The notes below the pieces were generated by a model that was not told the DNA's origin, did no database searches, and saw only the letters and a program-made list of their open reading frames with translations. Positions 1-8,110 of a stretch of DNA of 64,000 bases are shown piece after piece. Both the position numbers and the translations under genes were made by a program. The first letter of the stretch is position 1; each line of letters opens with the position of its first letter. The stretch comes from Rhodobacteraceae bacterium LMO-JJ12 (lineage in GTDB: Bacteria; Pseudomonadota; Alphaproteobacteria; Rhodobacterales; Rhodobacteraceae). The stretch covers positions 124,001 to 188,000 of the forward strand of contig JAKGBX010000002.1 in NCBI GenBank assembly GCA_021555075.1. The letters run 5' to 3'.

Positions 1-5
1 GGCAA

Positions 6-998
6 TTGAGCAAGCGCGAGGTCGAGGTGATGACGCGTTATGTCGTCGCCATCGGTTATACCTTCAAAGCGCTGAGCATGAAATATCTGCTGGTCGGGCG
101 CGACACGGGGCGTTTTTTTGGCGCGCTGGAAATGGACCGGATCGAGAGCGGGTTTCCGGTGTTCAACGAGTTGTTGGTGATGGCCAATGACGCGGCGCAG
201 GCGGCGCGGCATTTGGAGAACATGCCGGGGGTTGCGGCGCTCAAGGAACAGATGGTGCGTTTGATTCTGGGCGAGCGGGAATTGCCGACCAAGCTGCAAT
301 ATGCGCTGTCTCAGCGGCTCTATTACGAAGAACTGGCCAAGGGTGATTTGTTCTGGGCGAGGAATGATCCGCAGGTGCAATGGATCAGCGGCGAGAGTCC
401 GCGCACGCGTTATATGATCCATTGGGCGGTTTATGACAGCCAGGTGAACCTGCCGACGATTTACCTGATGGAGGTGGAGGATACCGGGCGCACTGCGCTG
501 CCGCTGGATGAGCGGCGCTGGCCCGAGGTGCAGGCGCATCTGATGGCGCAATCGGTGGATGGGCTGAAGCTGGTCACGATTGCGCGCGGGTTTGATGAGG
601 ATTTTGACGATCTGCATCCCAAACGACTGCGCCGGTTTCATGTCGGGCCGATGTATTCGAATGCATATACCTTGCAGAATGGGCCGCTGCGCGAGGTGTT
701 GCGCGATGCGCGCGCGCCCGAGGGGCAGGATTGGGCGCTGGCCTGGACGCTTGAGGAATTGGAGAGCGAACGCGTTACCGAAGTGCGTTCAGGGTGGTTT
801 TCGACGGTGGAGCGCCAGATTTTTGCGCTTGATCCGTTTTCGGGGCGCGGCGTGGATACCGGGGCGACACGCACCGAACGGGCGATCATCCTGCCGCAGC
901 GTCCTTATCAGGTGTTGGAAGAAAAGCAGCCGCCGGGATTTTCAAGTGTGCGCAAGTTTGTTGTCAGCCCGCAGGGGCGGGTTTTGAGCTATCGGTAG
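6..998 (+). CDS. Hypothetical protein, possibly 5'-truncated by the window edge
   Basis: I do not recognise the family. The frame is open to the left edge, so the true start may lie outside the window. In-window candidates are TTG at 6 and ATG at 30, and the ATG would give about 322 residues. The product looks soluble: no signal peptide or membrane segment, mixed alpha/beta composition, many aromatic and charged residues. It ends at a TAG just before a dispersed 25-bp motif and 75 bp upstream of an AAA+ ATPase on the same strand, so it may belong to the uncharacterised gene block that follows. No catalytic motif is evident. Confidence is high that it is coding and low on function. Confidence 0.7.
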   Translation: MSKREVEVMTRYVVAIGYTFKALSMKYLLVGRDTGRFFGALEMDRIESGFPVFNELLVMANDAAQAARHLENMPGVAALKEQMVRLILGERELPTKLQYALSQRLYYEELAKGDLFWARNDPQVQWISGESPRTRYMIHWAVYDSQVNLPTIYLMEVEDTGRTALPLDERRWPEVQAHLMAQSVDGLKLVTIARGFDEDFDDLHPKRLRRFHVGPMYSNAYTLQNGPLREVLRDARAPEGQDWALAWTLEELESERVTEVRSGWFSTVERQIFALDPFSGRGVDTGATRTERAIILPQRPYQVLEEKQPPGFSSVRKFVVSPQGRVLSYR

Positions 999-1030
999 CG
1001 AATTTTCGATGAAAATTCGGATGCCTGCGG

Positions 1031-1055
1031 CGCGGATATTTTTGGCAAGATGAAG
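1031..1055 (+). repeat. Dispersed intergenic motif, copy 1
   Basis: This copy reads CGCGGATATT followed by TTTGGCAAGATGAAG. It matches copies at 26653-26677 and 38505-38529, and an inverted, diverged one at 19763-19783. The shared core is ATATTT..GGCAAGATGAA. It lies 33 bp after one gene and 19 bp before the next start. Function unknown. Confidence 0.7.
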
Positions 1056-1073
1056 AATGGAATTGTATAAGAT

Positions 1074-3008
1074 ATGAGCCGGACAAGTGATTTGATGGAG
1101 CTGCGGGAAGAAGATATCCGCAAGCATTATGACGCTGCTGCCGCGATGCTGGAGGGGTTCGACCACACGCCGCGGATTGCCAAGGGGCATGATGCGCCCA
1201 AAGAGGAACGTTCGGCCGGGATTGGCACAAGGCGGCGGTTTCGGACCACGACGCCGGGGTTGGTGACACGCAGCACGGCGCGCCCCGAAGGGGTGCAATT
1301 GCTGGCGCGGATCGAGGCGGCGGATGGTGATGATCCGTTGGTGTCGCCGACGCAGGCGAGCGTGATGGCGGGGCTGCGCCGCGCCGTGGCAATAGCGCAG
1401 GCGGTGGCCGAGAATTATGGCGATGCGACGGGTTTGAGCGATTTGAAGCGCGCGAACCTGGAAGGAGCTTTGCCGCCGGATCGCAAGAATGAGTTTTCCG
1501 AGCTTCTGACCGCTGAGGCGCTGATCACGCTGCATGTGTTTGGCAACGCGACGGCGTTTCTGCTGACGCCGCATATGACGGAAGTTTCCGTGGTGGTGGG
1601 CGATGTTGAAGAGGTTTTGACCGACAATGGCCAGTTGGCCTTGCATGGCGCGCTGTGGGAGCTGGACCGCGACATTGCCGCGTTGGCCGGGGATGATGCG
1701 CGGCTGATTGCCTGCGTCTGTGCGTTTGCCGAGCAGTTGATGGAGAAGGTTGCCCTGCGCGCTCAAAGCGCCGGGCGGCTGGAGCCATTCGCGGGCGCGG
1801 CGTGGAAGGTGGAGGCGGATGATTTCGCCATTCGTGGATTCCAACCGGCGCGGGCGGCCAAGGGCAGCACGTTGACCATGACGTTCAAGCAGCCGCATGA
1901 GGTGGTGGGCAACCATATCGCCAAGTATCAATCCCTGCGCCTTGCCAAGATGCTGATGGCGTATGATTTTGAGCGACGGTTGAACCCGTTTGCCGAGTTG
2001 GGCGGGTTCATTTTTACCTTCATGGGCGATGGGATGCCGGGCACCGGGAAAACCACGCTGATCCAGATGATGGCGGGGTTGATCAAGGGGTATTGCGATA
2101 CGGCGGGCTATCCGTTTCGCTATCAGAACCTCAGCACCGAGAGCATCGACAGCTATCAGGGGAAATCGGCGCAGAACGCCAAGGCGTTTATCAACAATGT
2201 GATTGACCCGAGCGTGATCGGGTTTGGCACGATTGACGATATCGATCAGTTGGCCGGGAAGCGGGGGGACCGGCAGAGTTCGGCGGGCCAGTTGGAGATT
2301 ACTGCCGTTCTGATGGAGAGTTTTGCCGGGGCAAATACCGTGGTTCGGGGCAATTGCACCTTTGGGATGTTTTCGAATTACCCGGAGAATGTGGACGATG
2401 CGTTGCGTCAGCGTGCCGGGGCGCGGTTCCTGGTGGATGGGCCGAAGAGCCGGGAGGATTATATTGATATCCTCGCGCTGTTGATGGGCAAGCATCATGA
2501 TATTCCGCTTGGGCAGCATGAATTATATGCGGCGCAGGAGATCAAGAAAGCCGTTGCGCGCAGCTTTGAGAGCCACAATCAGCCGCATGAAGAGGGGTTG
2601 GTGCGGGTTTATGAGCGGGTTGAGAAGGATATCGGGCGGCTTGATACGATTGCCAAGCTGGGCACATACCTGAAGGGAATTCAGGAGGCCGATGCACGCT
2701 TTACCGGTCGCGCGATCAAGAACATCACCGACGCCGTGAAGGTGCGGGCGATGGATTTCGAGCTGCCCGACGAGTGGATGGAAGAGCCGGATCTGTTCTT
2801 GTTCAAAGGGTATGAAGAGAAATTGGGGATGATCGAGGAGCTGCGCAAGCCGATCACGGTCGAAATGGTTGTGCAGGAGATCAACCGCTATGCGGATAGC
2901 GAGTTCCGCTATGCCGACAAGTCCGACGAGGTGGCGATTGAGAACATGGTGCGCGAGTTTGGGCGTCAGGAAGAGGCGAAGAGAAGGTATTTGGAGGGGA
3001 AGGGGTGA
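1074..3008 (+). CDS. AAA+ family ATPase of unknown role
   Basis: This is a 644-residue protein. The first ~300 residues are poorly conserved-looking and helical. They are followed by a canonical P-loop GMPGTGKTT at about 320-328 and a Walker B-like stretch ending FGTIDDIDQLAG around 390. A sensor/arginine-finger-like segment FSNYPENVDDALRQR follows, as in AAA proteins. ATP hydrolysis is therefore likely, acting on an unknown partner. The ATG at 1074 follows a weak Shine-Dalgarno. The gene heads a co-oriented run with a DUF6638-like protein (133 bp downstream) and two small membrane proteins, so the ATPase may remodel a complex containing them. A MoxR/VWA-type chaperone pair was considered, but no VWA motif is seen in the neighbour. 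Confidence 0.85.
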   Translation: MSRTSDLMELREEDIRKHYDAAAAMLEGFDHTPRIAKGHDAPKEERSAGIGTRRRFRTTTPGLVTRSTARPEGVQLLARIEAADGDDPLVSPTQASVMAGLRRAVAIAQAVAENYGDATGLSDLKRANLEGALPPDRKNEFSELLTAEALITLHVFGNATAFLLTPHMTEVSVVVGDVEEVLTDNGQLALHGALWELDRDIAALAGDDARLIACVCAFAEQLMEKVALRAQSAGRLEPFAGAAWKVEADDFAIRGFQPARAAKGSTLTMTFKQPHEVVGNHIAKYQSLRLAKMLMAYDFERRLNPFAELGGFIFTFMGDGMPGTGKTTLIQMMAGLIKGYCDTAGYPFRYQNLSTESIDSYQGKSAQNAKAFINNVIDPSVIGFGTIDDIDQLAGKRGDRQSSAGQLEITAVLMESFAGANTVVRGNCTFGMFSNYPENVDDALRQRAGARFLVDGPKSREDYIDILALLMGKHHDIPLGQHELYAAQEIKKAVARSFESHNQPHEEGLVRVYERVEKDIGRLDTIAKLGTYLKGIQEADARFTGRAIKNITDAVKVRAMDFELPDEWMEEPDLFLFKGYEEKLGMIEELRKPITVEMVVQEINRYADSEFRYADKSDEVAIENMVREFGRQEEAKRRYLEGKG

Positions 3009-3051
3009 CGCTTAGAAACGTCCTCAAAGGGAGCTTCCCTGCGGCAACGCC

Positions 3052-3118
3052 GCGATGCGCCCGACCCGCCCCCATGGGCGGGCGCATTGTGCACCCACCC
3101 TCGGGCCGGGCGCATCGC
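3052..3118. repeat. Intercistronic inverted repeat with nested hairpin
   Basis: Perfect 12-bp arms GCGATGCGCCCG (3052-3063) and CGGGCGCATCGC (3107-3118) enclose a second GC-rich hairpin, CCCGCCC..GGGCGGG. There is no T-run, so it does not look like a simple terminator. It sits between the ATPase and the DUF6638-like gene and could stabilise or partly terminate the transcript. Confidence 0.7.
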
Positions 3119-3141
3119 TTTGTGATCGAAGGGCATGACGG

Positions 3142-4488
3142 ATGAAACGCCTCATTGAAAAGGGTCTGATGTTTGGCAACCTCATTGAGGTGGCCTCGCC
3201 TGCGTTGATTGAGCGGTATAATCGCGCGCTGGAGCATCTGACCGGCAAGCGGACGGCCTTGAGCGATTTTCATGTTGATATCTCGGGGTATTCCCCGGAG
3301 ATCGGGCAGGAGCTAGGCGATCATCTCTATCTTAATCAGGCGGGGGTGAACCGGCAGTTTATTCTGTTGACGACCGAGCAGAAAACCGCGCCGCTGCTGA
3401 ATGCGAAGTTTTCGACCAGCCGGGGGATTTTGCGCCAGTTTATCGAGGAGAATGAGGCGCAGTTGTTTGCGCTGACCGCGCGCGATGCAGTTGGCGGCGA
3501 GTTGGTAAACTCGGTCTATGCGGTGGAGGAGCCGGTGCGGCTGTTTGATCTGCGCAAGGTTGTGGTTGAAGCAGATACCACGGAAGGCACCGTGCGCCAG
3601 GCGAAAAAGCTGGGTCAGATGGTGGACCGCTTCAAGGAGGAAGAGGACGCCTGGTTTGATGATGTTCTGATCGCAGAAATGATCGGGATGGCCAAGAAAA
3701 CCGGCGATGTGACACGCAATTCATTGCAGCTTAAGCATATGGAGTTTTCGCAGGAGAATTTCTGGACCGCGCATTTTGGCGGGCTTTACCTGTTTCGCGG
3801 GATGGATCACCCGGCGGTGATTTCGAGCGGCGAAAAGGATGAGTTGGGCAAGCTGCCGATCAAGTATACGTTTGATTTGAAAGACCGGAACCAGATTGCC
3901 AAGTTCTTTGAATACAACGATCTGGTCGAGCCGATTGTAAAGGTGCGCGGGATAGATGCCGCCGCGATCCTGCGCCAGAAGATGGATTTTATCGTGGTGG
4001 ATGCCGCACAGGAGGCGGGTGTGAATCTGGCGGGCGCGACGCGGGCGGATATTCGCGCGCTGGCGCGGCGTCATGCAAGCGACCTGCCGGAGGAATTTCG
4101 CGGGCTGGCCGAGATGCTCAAATGGGCCGAGGACGGCGGGAAATGGCCGCGTATTACCAGCGATCACCCGGCGTATTTCTATACGCTGAGGGCGGGCAAC
4201 CACGCGGACCGCGATCTGGTGAATATGCTTCTAAGTGAGTTGGCACCCAAGGACGTGCGCCAGTTGTTCATCTGTCACAAGGAGTTGTTCTACAAGCTCT
4301 ATGCGACGTGGAGCGAAACCAAGAAGTCATACGTAGCCGACTTTCTCTACCGCGAATATCAAGTGGACAAGTTGGGAACGCGCAAGGCACTGTTCGGCCA
4401 TGATGCGCCGATGGATGATGACCGGCCCGTGCCGCGCGAAGATCTGATTGAACGGGTCGGGCCGTGGGGCGCGGTGAGGGGGAGGTAA
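3142..4488 (+). CDS. DUF6638-like conserved protein
   Basis: This is a 448-residue soluble protein opening MKRLIEKGLMFGNLIEV. It resembles the alphaproteobacterial DUF6638 family from memory, and the family has no assigned function that I know of. No signal peptide, membrane segment or enzyme motif is visible. The middle is rich in charged helices, including a KKLGQMVDRFKEEED segment. ATG 3142 is preceded by GAAGGG at a workable distance. It lies downstream of the AAA+ ATPase and 4 bp before a small membrane-protein gene, so co-transcription is likely. A substrate or adaptor role for the ATPase is only inference from position. Confidence 0.75.
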   Translation: MKRLIEKGLMFGNLIEVASPALIERYNRALEHLTGKRTALSDFHVDISGYSPEIGQELGDHLYLNQAGVNRQFILLTTEQKTAPLLNAKFSTSRGILRQFIEENEAQLFALTARDAVGGELVNSVYAVEEPVRLFDLRKVVVEADTTEGTVRQAKKLGQMVDRFKEEEDAWFDDVLIAEMIGMAKKTGDVTRNSLQLKHMEFSQENFWTAHFGGLYLFRGMDHPAVISSGEKDELGKLPIKYTFDLKDRNQIAKFFEYNDLVEPIVKVRGIDAAAILRQKMDFIVVDAAQEAGVNLAGATRADIRALARRHASDLPEEFRGLAEMLKWAEDGGKWPRITSDHPAYFYTLRAGNHADRDLVNMLLSELAPKDVRQLFICHKELFYKLYATWSETKKSYVADFLYREYQVDKLGTRKALFGHDAPMDDDRPVPREDLIERVGPWGAVRGR

Positions 4489-4492
4489 AACG

Positions 4493-4768
4493 ATGGGGTT
4501 GATCCGGCTGATTTTCTTTGGCGGCATCGGGCTGACTATTGTGTATTTTCTGATTGCGATTTATTCGCGATCAATCCGGCGAGAGAAGCTGGAAGATCGT
4601 TGGGCGGCGGAACATGGCGACAGCGGGGATAGCGCAGAGCGTGCGGCCTTTATCGAGGCGGGCATGGCGAAGTATGATCGGTCGATCCGGCCCAAACTCT
4701 TGTTGCTGGTTTTCGTGGTGCCGACAGTGTCGGTGGTGGTGATTCACGTTCTGACGACGTATTACTAA
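4493..4768 (+). CDS. Small two-helix membrane protein
   Basis: The 91-residue product has hydrophobic segments at about 3-24 (LIRLIFFGGIGLTIVYFLIA) and 68-88, with a charged 40-residue loop between them. It is probably an inner-membrane protein with both ends on the same side. It starts 4 bp after the preceding stop and ends 18 bp before the DUF1523 gene, which supports an operon. No family was recognised and function is unknown. Confidence 0.75.
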   Translation: MGLIRLIFFGGIGLTIVYFLIAIYSRSIRREKLEDRWAAEHGDSGDSAERAAFIEAGMAKYDRSIRPKLLLLVFVVPTVSVVVIHVLTTYY

Positions 4769-4786
4769 TACTAAAAAGGGGGCGAT

Positions 4787-5449
4787 ATGCGCCGCATCTG
4801 GACTGCACTGAAGATCGTGATCTTTTTGATCATTTTCGCATTCTTGCATTACGTGCTGCCGCAGCATGATGTCGGGCGTGTGACGTCGACCGAGGTAATC
4901 AGGTCGGATTTCACCGGGATCAACCGGATTTTCTATGCCCAGGCGGATAGCGGTGCGGCAGAGTTGGCGACGCGTGATTTGCGGCTGATCAACACCGAGA
5001 TCAAAAAGACCTGGTTTTTGGGGTTCGGGCAGCGCGACAGCACCAAGGTGATGGTCTATCGCAATGAGGATACGGGCTGGATCTGGCCACCCTATTTCAA
5101 GTTTGATTCATCGGATTTGCAAGCCGAAGCGAACGCGGCGAGTGTTCAATCAATGGGGCCGGATCAATGGGTGGTGATCACGCATTATGGCTGGCGCAAC
5201 AAATACCTGACGATTTTTCCCAACGCGATTGGCATCAGGAAGGTTGAGGGGCCGGATGTGACCATAGTCCCATGGTATAATATCTTTTTCTTTGCCTTCG
5301 TGATCTTCATTTTCTTCCTTGTCCGTGGGATGTGGCGGCAGTTTCGCGAACGTTCGATTGATCCGGCCTGGGAGGATGTATCGGAAAGCGTGACAGAGCA
5401 GCAGGGGCGGGTTTCGCGTTGGCTGGGGACCTGGAAACGCAAGAAATAG
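4787..5449 (+). CDS. DUF1523 family membrane protein
   Basis: The protein has 220 residues. An N-terminal membrane anchor spans about 7-28, then a periplasmic-type domain to about 165 with motifs DFTGINRIFYAQ and WFLGFGQRDSTKVMVYRNEDTGW. A second membrane segment at about 165-183 is followed by a basic cytoplasmic tail. The pattern matches DUF1523, a Rhodobacterales-typical family of unknown role. ATG 4787 follows a strong AAAAGGGGG ribosome binding site. It is the last gene of the left-hand co-oriented block. A 253-bp intergenic gap containing a repeat fragment follows. Confidence 0.8.
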   Translation: MRRIWTALKIVIFLIIFAFLHYVLPQHDVGRVTSTEVIRSDFTGINRIFYAQADSGAAELATRDLRLINTEIKKTWFLGFGQRDSTKVMVYRNEDTGWIWPPYFKFDSSDLQAEANAASVQSMGPDQWVVITHYGWRNKYLTIFPNAIGIRKVEGPDVTIVPWYNIFFFAFVIFIFFLVRGMWRQFRERSIDPAWEDVSESVTEQQGRVSRWLGTWKRKK

Positions 5450-5478
5450 GCGGGGGTAGGCCGCAGACCCGCCTAAGT

Positions 5479-5520
5479 CATTTCGAGATAGACCGTGAAT
5501 CACGGGTTAGACTCAGAATG
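5479..5520. repeat. Fragment of palindromic dispersed element
   Basis: This is a 42-bp sequence (TTTCGAGATAGACC.. ..ATCACGGGTTAGACTC) that aligns with the left-hand hairpin of the elements at 10055 and 19609. The right half is missing. The surrounding gap (5450-5702) holds no gene that I can support. Confidence 0.65.
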
Positions 5521-5702
5521 ATCTAGGGGTTTGTCGGCAACGGCTATCAGAAGCGGCCGGTTGGACGTTCGAGGGCGTTTGACGGGCGGCAAATGGTTGT
5601 GAGCCGACGCATTTCCAAGTAGATCAGGTTCACCGGTGTGAATGGGGCTGACGGATTCATCCTTTAGCGGCTCTAAGCAAGTCATGCGAAAGGGAATTTA
5701 AG

Positions 5703-6551
5703 TTGGTGAACATTCGTGATTGCCTGATCTCTGCCATGGATTCTTCCTCCGCCGTAGTTGCCATCAACGCCCCCAGCTTCGACGCTATGGTCGGCATCGC
5801 AAAGGCGAGCGCGGAGAGCGGCCTTCCGGCAATCATTCAGGTGTCGGCCCGCATCATCAAGCAGCATGGTGCCCCGGCGGTGTATGCCTGGTATCAGGCG
5901 GCGACCAGTATCCATTCTGGACAATGCTTTCTGCACCTTGATCATTGCCACGACGACGACATTCTGCGCGCCTGCATCACTGCGGGCTGGGACATGGTGA
6001 TGTTTGACGGCTCGGGACTGCCGATTGGGGAAAACTGTGCGCAATCGCGTGAGATTTCGGACTTTGCCCATGCGCATGGGTGCGCCGTTGAGGGCGAGGT
6101 CGGACAGATCGGCGGAGAAGAAGACGGCCATGAGGCAACGGCCAACTATGCCCCGGACGCCGACATAGAGGCTCTGTCCAAGGATGGTGGGTTGGATTGC
6201 ATCGCGGTCGGGTTCGGCAATGTGCATGGTGACTATGCGACCAAGTCCAATCTGCGCTGGGACATCTTCGAAGGCGCAAGGGCGCTTACCGATCTGCCGC
6301 TGGTCCTGCATGGTGGCAGCGGCCTTTCAGACGCCGAATTCCTGCGTGCAATCCGTGCCGGAGCCGCAAAGATAAACATCTCGACCGAGTTGAAGAAAGC
6401 CTATGTGCGCGCTCTAGCGGACCCGGAACTGCAGAGTCGGATCGCCAGCGATCCTTCGGCCCTGCACACCCGCCTGAGCGAAGAAAGCCGACGGATTGCT
6501 TTGTCCTACATGGCGCTCTTCTCCTCCATTTCAAAGGATCCATCATCGTGA
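5703..6551 (+). CDS. Class II aldolase (GatY/KbaY/Fba-type)
   Basis: The 282-residue product is a zinc-dependent class II aldolase, predicted to cleave or form a ketose phosphate from dihydroxyacetone phosphate and an aldehyde. Key residues sit at the positions expected for the tagatose-bisphosphate aldolase branch. These are HLDH with Asp80/His81, Glu130 and Glu132, GNVHG with His175, HGGSG with His203, and the phosphate-binding KINISTEL. The start is TTG 5703 (or GTG 5706) after GAAAGGGA. It overlaps the kinase gene by 4 bp (GTGA), so the two are translationally coupled. Its place in a glycan locus with a cytidylyltransferase suggests a biosynthetic role rather than glycolysis. The actual substrate is unknown. 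Confidence 0.85.
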   Translation: MVNIRDCLISAMDSSSAVVAINAPSFDAMVGIAKASAESGLPAIIQVSARIIKQHGAPAVYAWYQAATSIHSGQCFLHLDHCHDDDILRACITAGWDMVMFDGSGLPIGENCAQSREISDFAHAHGCAVEGEVGQIGGEEDGHEATANYAPDADIEALSKDGGLDCIAVGFGNVHGDYATKSNLRWDIFEGARALTDLPLVLHGGSGLSDAEFLRAIRAGAAKINISTELKKAYVRALADPELQSRIASDPSALHTRLSEESRRIALSYMALFSSISKDPSS

Positions 6552-8092
6552 TTTTGGTCATCAATCTTGGGCTCAAGAGCATCCGCGCTATCCTGTTTTC
6601 AGAAGACGGCCAACGTCTGGCCACTGCTGCGCAGCGGGTCAATTCCAGGCTGGTCGGCGACCGTGTCGAACAGGACGCGCTCGAATGGCGCAAAAAGCTT
6701 TACGAAGTGGTGCGCCAGGCCATGGATAACACCTACTCAAAGGTTGATATCCGCTATGTGACAGTGTCGTGCTCGGCGAGCTGTCTGGTGTCTGTGGACG
6801 AAAATCTGGAGCCTGTGGGCCGGGTTATGATGGTCTCTGACAAGCGTGCTGATGATCAGGGTAAACGTATTTCTGCCGACCCTCTGTTTCAGCGACTGGC
6901 GGAAACCTATGGGTATTCGGCGTCGCAGTATAGCCAGATGTCGCGCATGCTATGGCTGAAAGAAAATGACCCCGGTCAGTTTGCTCGTACCCATGCCTTC
7001 CTGGCGCCGAACGATTACTTGATCGCCCTACTGACCGGTGGGCAGCTGGTGACAGACAGCCTCAATGCCGAGAAATTCTTTTACGATACCGAGGCCGGGA
7101 GCTATCCAGACGATCTTTACGCGAATTATGGTCTGTCGACGGATACCTTGCCACGTTGCGTTGATATCGGCACCAATATCGGCGCGATGTCGGCGGGTGT
7201 CGCTGCTGAAATGGGTCTTCCCAATACGCCTGATGTGGTCGTAGGCACCTATGATGCGATTTGTTCGGTCTTTGGTACTGGCGTTAGCGCACCGGGCCAG
7301 ATCTGTGATGTGTCAGGCACCGTGACATCGGTGCGGATGTATTCTGACACGCCCTTTGTCGACCCCAAGCGTCGCATTATGAGCCAGCATTTCCCCCCCA
7401 GTAATGGTTATTTGATAGGTGGTTCGAACAACCTGGGTGGCGGGCTGATTGAATGGGCCAAGACATGTTTCTACAAGGATACGTCAAATCCCTATGAATT
7501 GATGCAAACCGAGAGTTCAGGCGGCACGGGCGTTGCGGGTGCGACGCATTCGGGCATCGTGTTTCTGCCCAACCTTTTGGGGGCCCGCGCACCCAGTTGG
7601 AATGGCGATGCGCGTGGTGTATTTTTCGGCATCGAGCGGCACCATGATCGTGGCGATATGATGCGCGCGATTTTCGAGGCGATTGGATTTTCGATTCGTG
7701 ATTTTCTGGAAATTTTCCAAGAAAGCGGCACGAAACCCGAGATGATTACCGCCAGCGGGGGATTGGCCAAGATCACGATTGCCAACGAGATCAAGGCCAC
7801 TATTTCGGGTCTGCCCTATCATTACATGGATGAGTTTGAGAGTACGAGCCTTGGCGCCGCCATCATCGTGATGTGTGCCGTAGGTATCTTTCCGTCCTAC
7901 TCTGATGCCTGTCGCCAGATTGTCGTTACGCGCCAGATTTTCCTGCCGCGAGCGCATGACAAGTCCTATTACGAAGACATGTATGGGCTCTATCGCGAGT
8001 TAATCGCTGCGGCCGATCCGCTTTTCTTGAAGCGCCGCGAAATCTTGTCACGGCACCGCGGCCAAGCTGCCGAGTTCATTGAAAATCTCTAG
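6548..8092 (+). CDS. FGGY-family carbohydrate kinase
   Basis: This is a 514-residue protein of the xylulokinase/glycerol kinase superfamily. The N-terminal phosphate-binding stretch is somewhat degenerate (INLGLKSIRAILF instead of DxGTxxxR). The substrate/ATP domain contains DVSGTVTSV, the typical GGLAKITIANEIKATISG, and the closing ESTSLGAAIIVMCAVG. Expected reaction: ATP-dependent phosphorylation of a ketose, alditol or similar polyol. GTG start, overlapping the aldolase stop. The alcohol dehydrogenase follows within 18 bp. The unusual N-terminal motif (Asn-Leu for Asp-x-Gly-Thr) is worth noting, since the Asp and Thr help position ATP in known members. Xylulokinase itself is possible but the context argues for a dedicated glycan precursor. 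Confidence 0.85.
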   Translation: MILVINLGLKSIRAILFSEDGQRLATAAQRVNSRLVGDRVEQDALEWRKKLYEVVRQAMDNTYSKVDIRYVTVSCSASCLVSVDENLEPVGRVMMVSDKRADDQGKRISADPLFQRLAETYGYSASQYSQMSRMLWLKENDPGQFARTHAFLAPNDYLIALLTGGQLVTDSLNAEKFFYDTEAGSYPDDLYANYGLSTDTLPRCVDIGTNIGAMSAGVAAEMGLPNTPDVVVGTYDAICSVFGTGVSAPGQICDVSGTVTSVRMYSDTPFVDPKRRIMSQHFPPSNGYLIGGSNNLGGGLIEWAKTCFYKDTSNPYELMQTESSGGTGVAGATHSGIVFLPNLLGARAPSWNGDARGVFFGIERHHDRGDMMRAIFEAIGFSIRDFLEIFQESGTKPEMITASGGLAKITIANEIKATISGLPYHYMDEFESTSLGAAIIVMCAVGIFPSYSDACRQIVVTRQIFLPRAHDKSYYEDMYGLYRELIAAADPLFLKRREILSRHRGQAAEFIENL

Positions 8093-8110
8093 GACTTGAA
8101 GGAACAGACC

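Noticed and set aside
942-2519. Long minus-strand open frame (525 codons) opposite the AAA+ ATPase gene
   Set aside because: It is antisense to a protein with intact Walker motifs, its translation is arginine/proline/histidine-rich with no domain, and high G+C codon bias explains the lack of stops.
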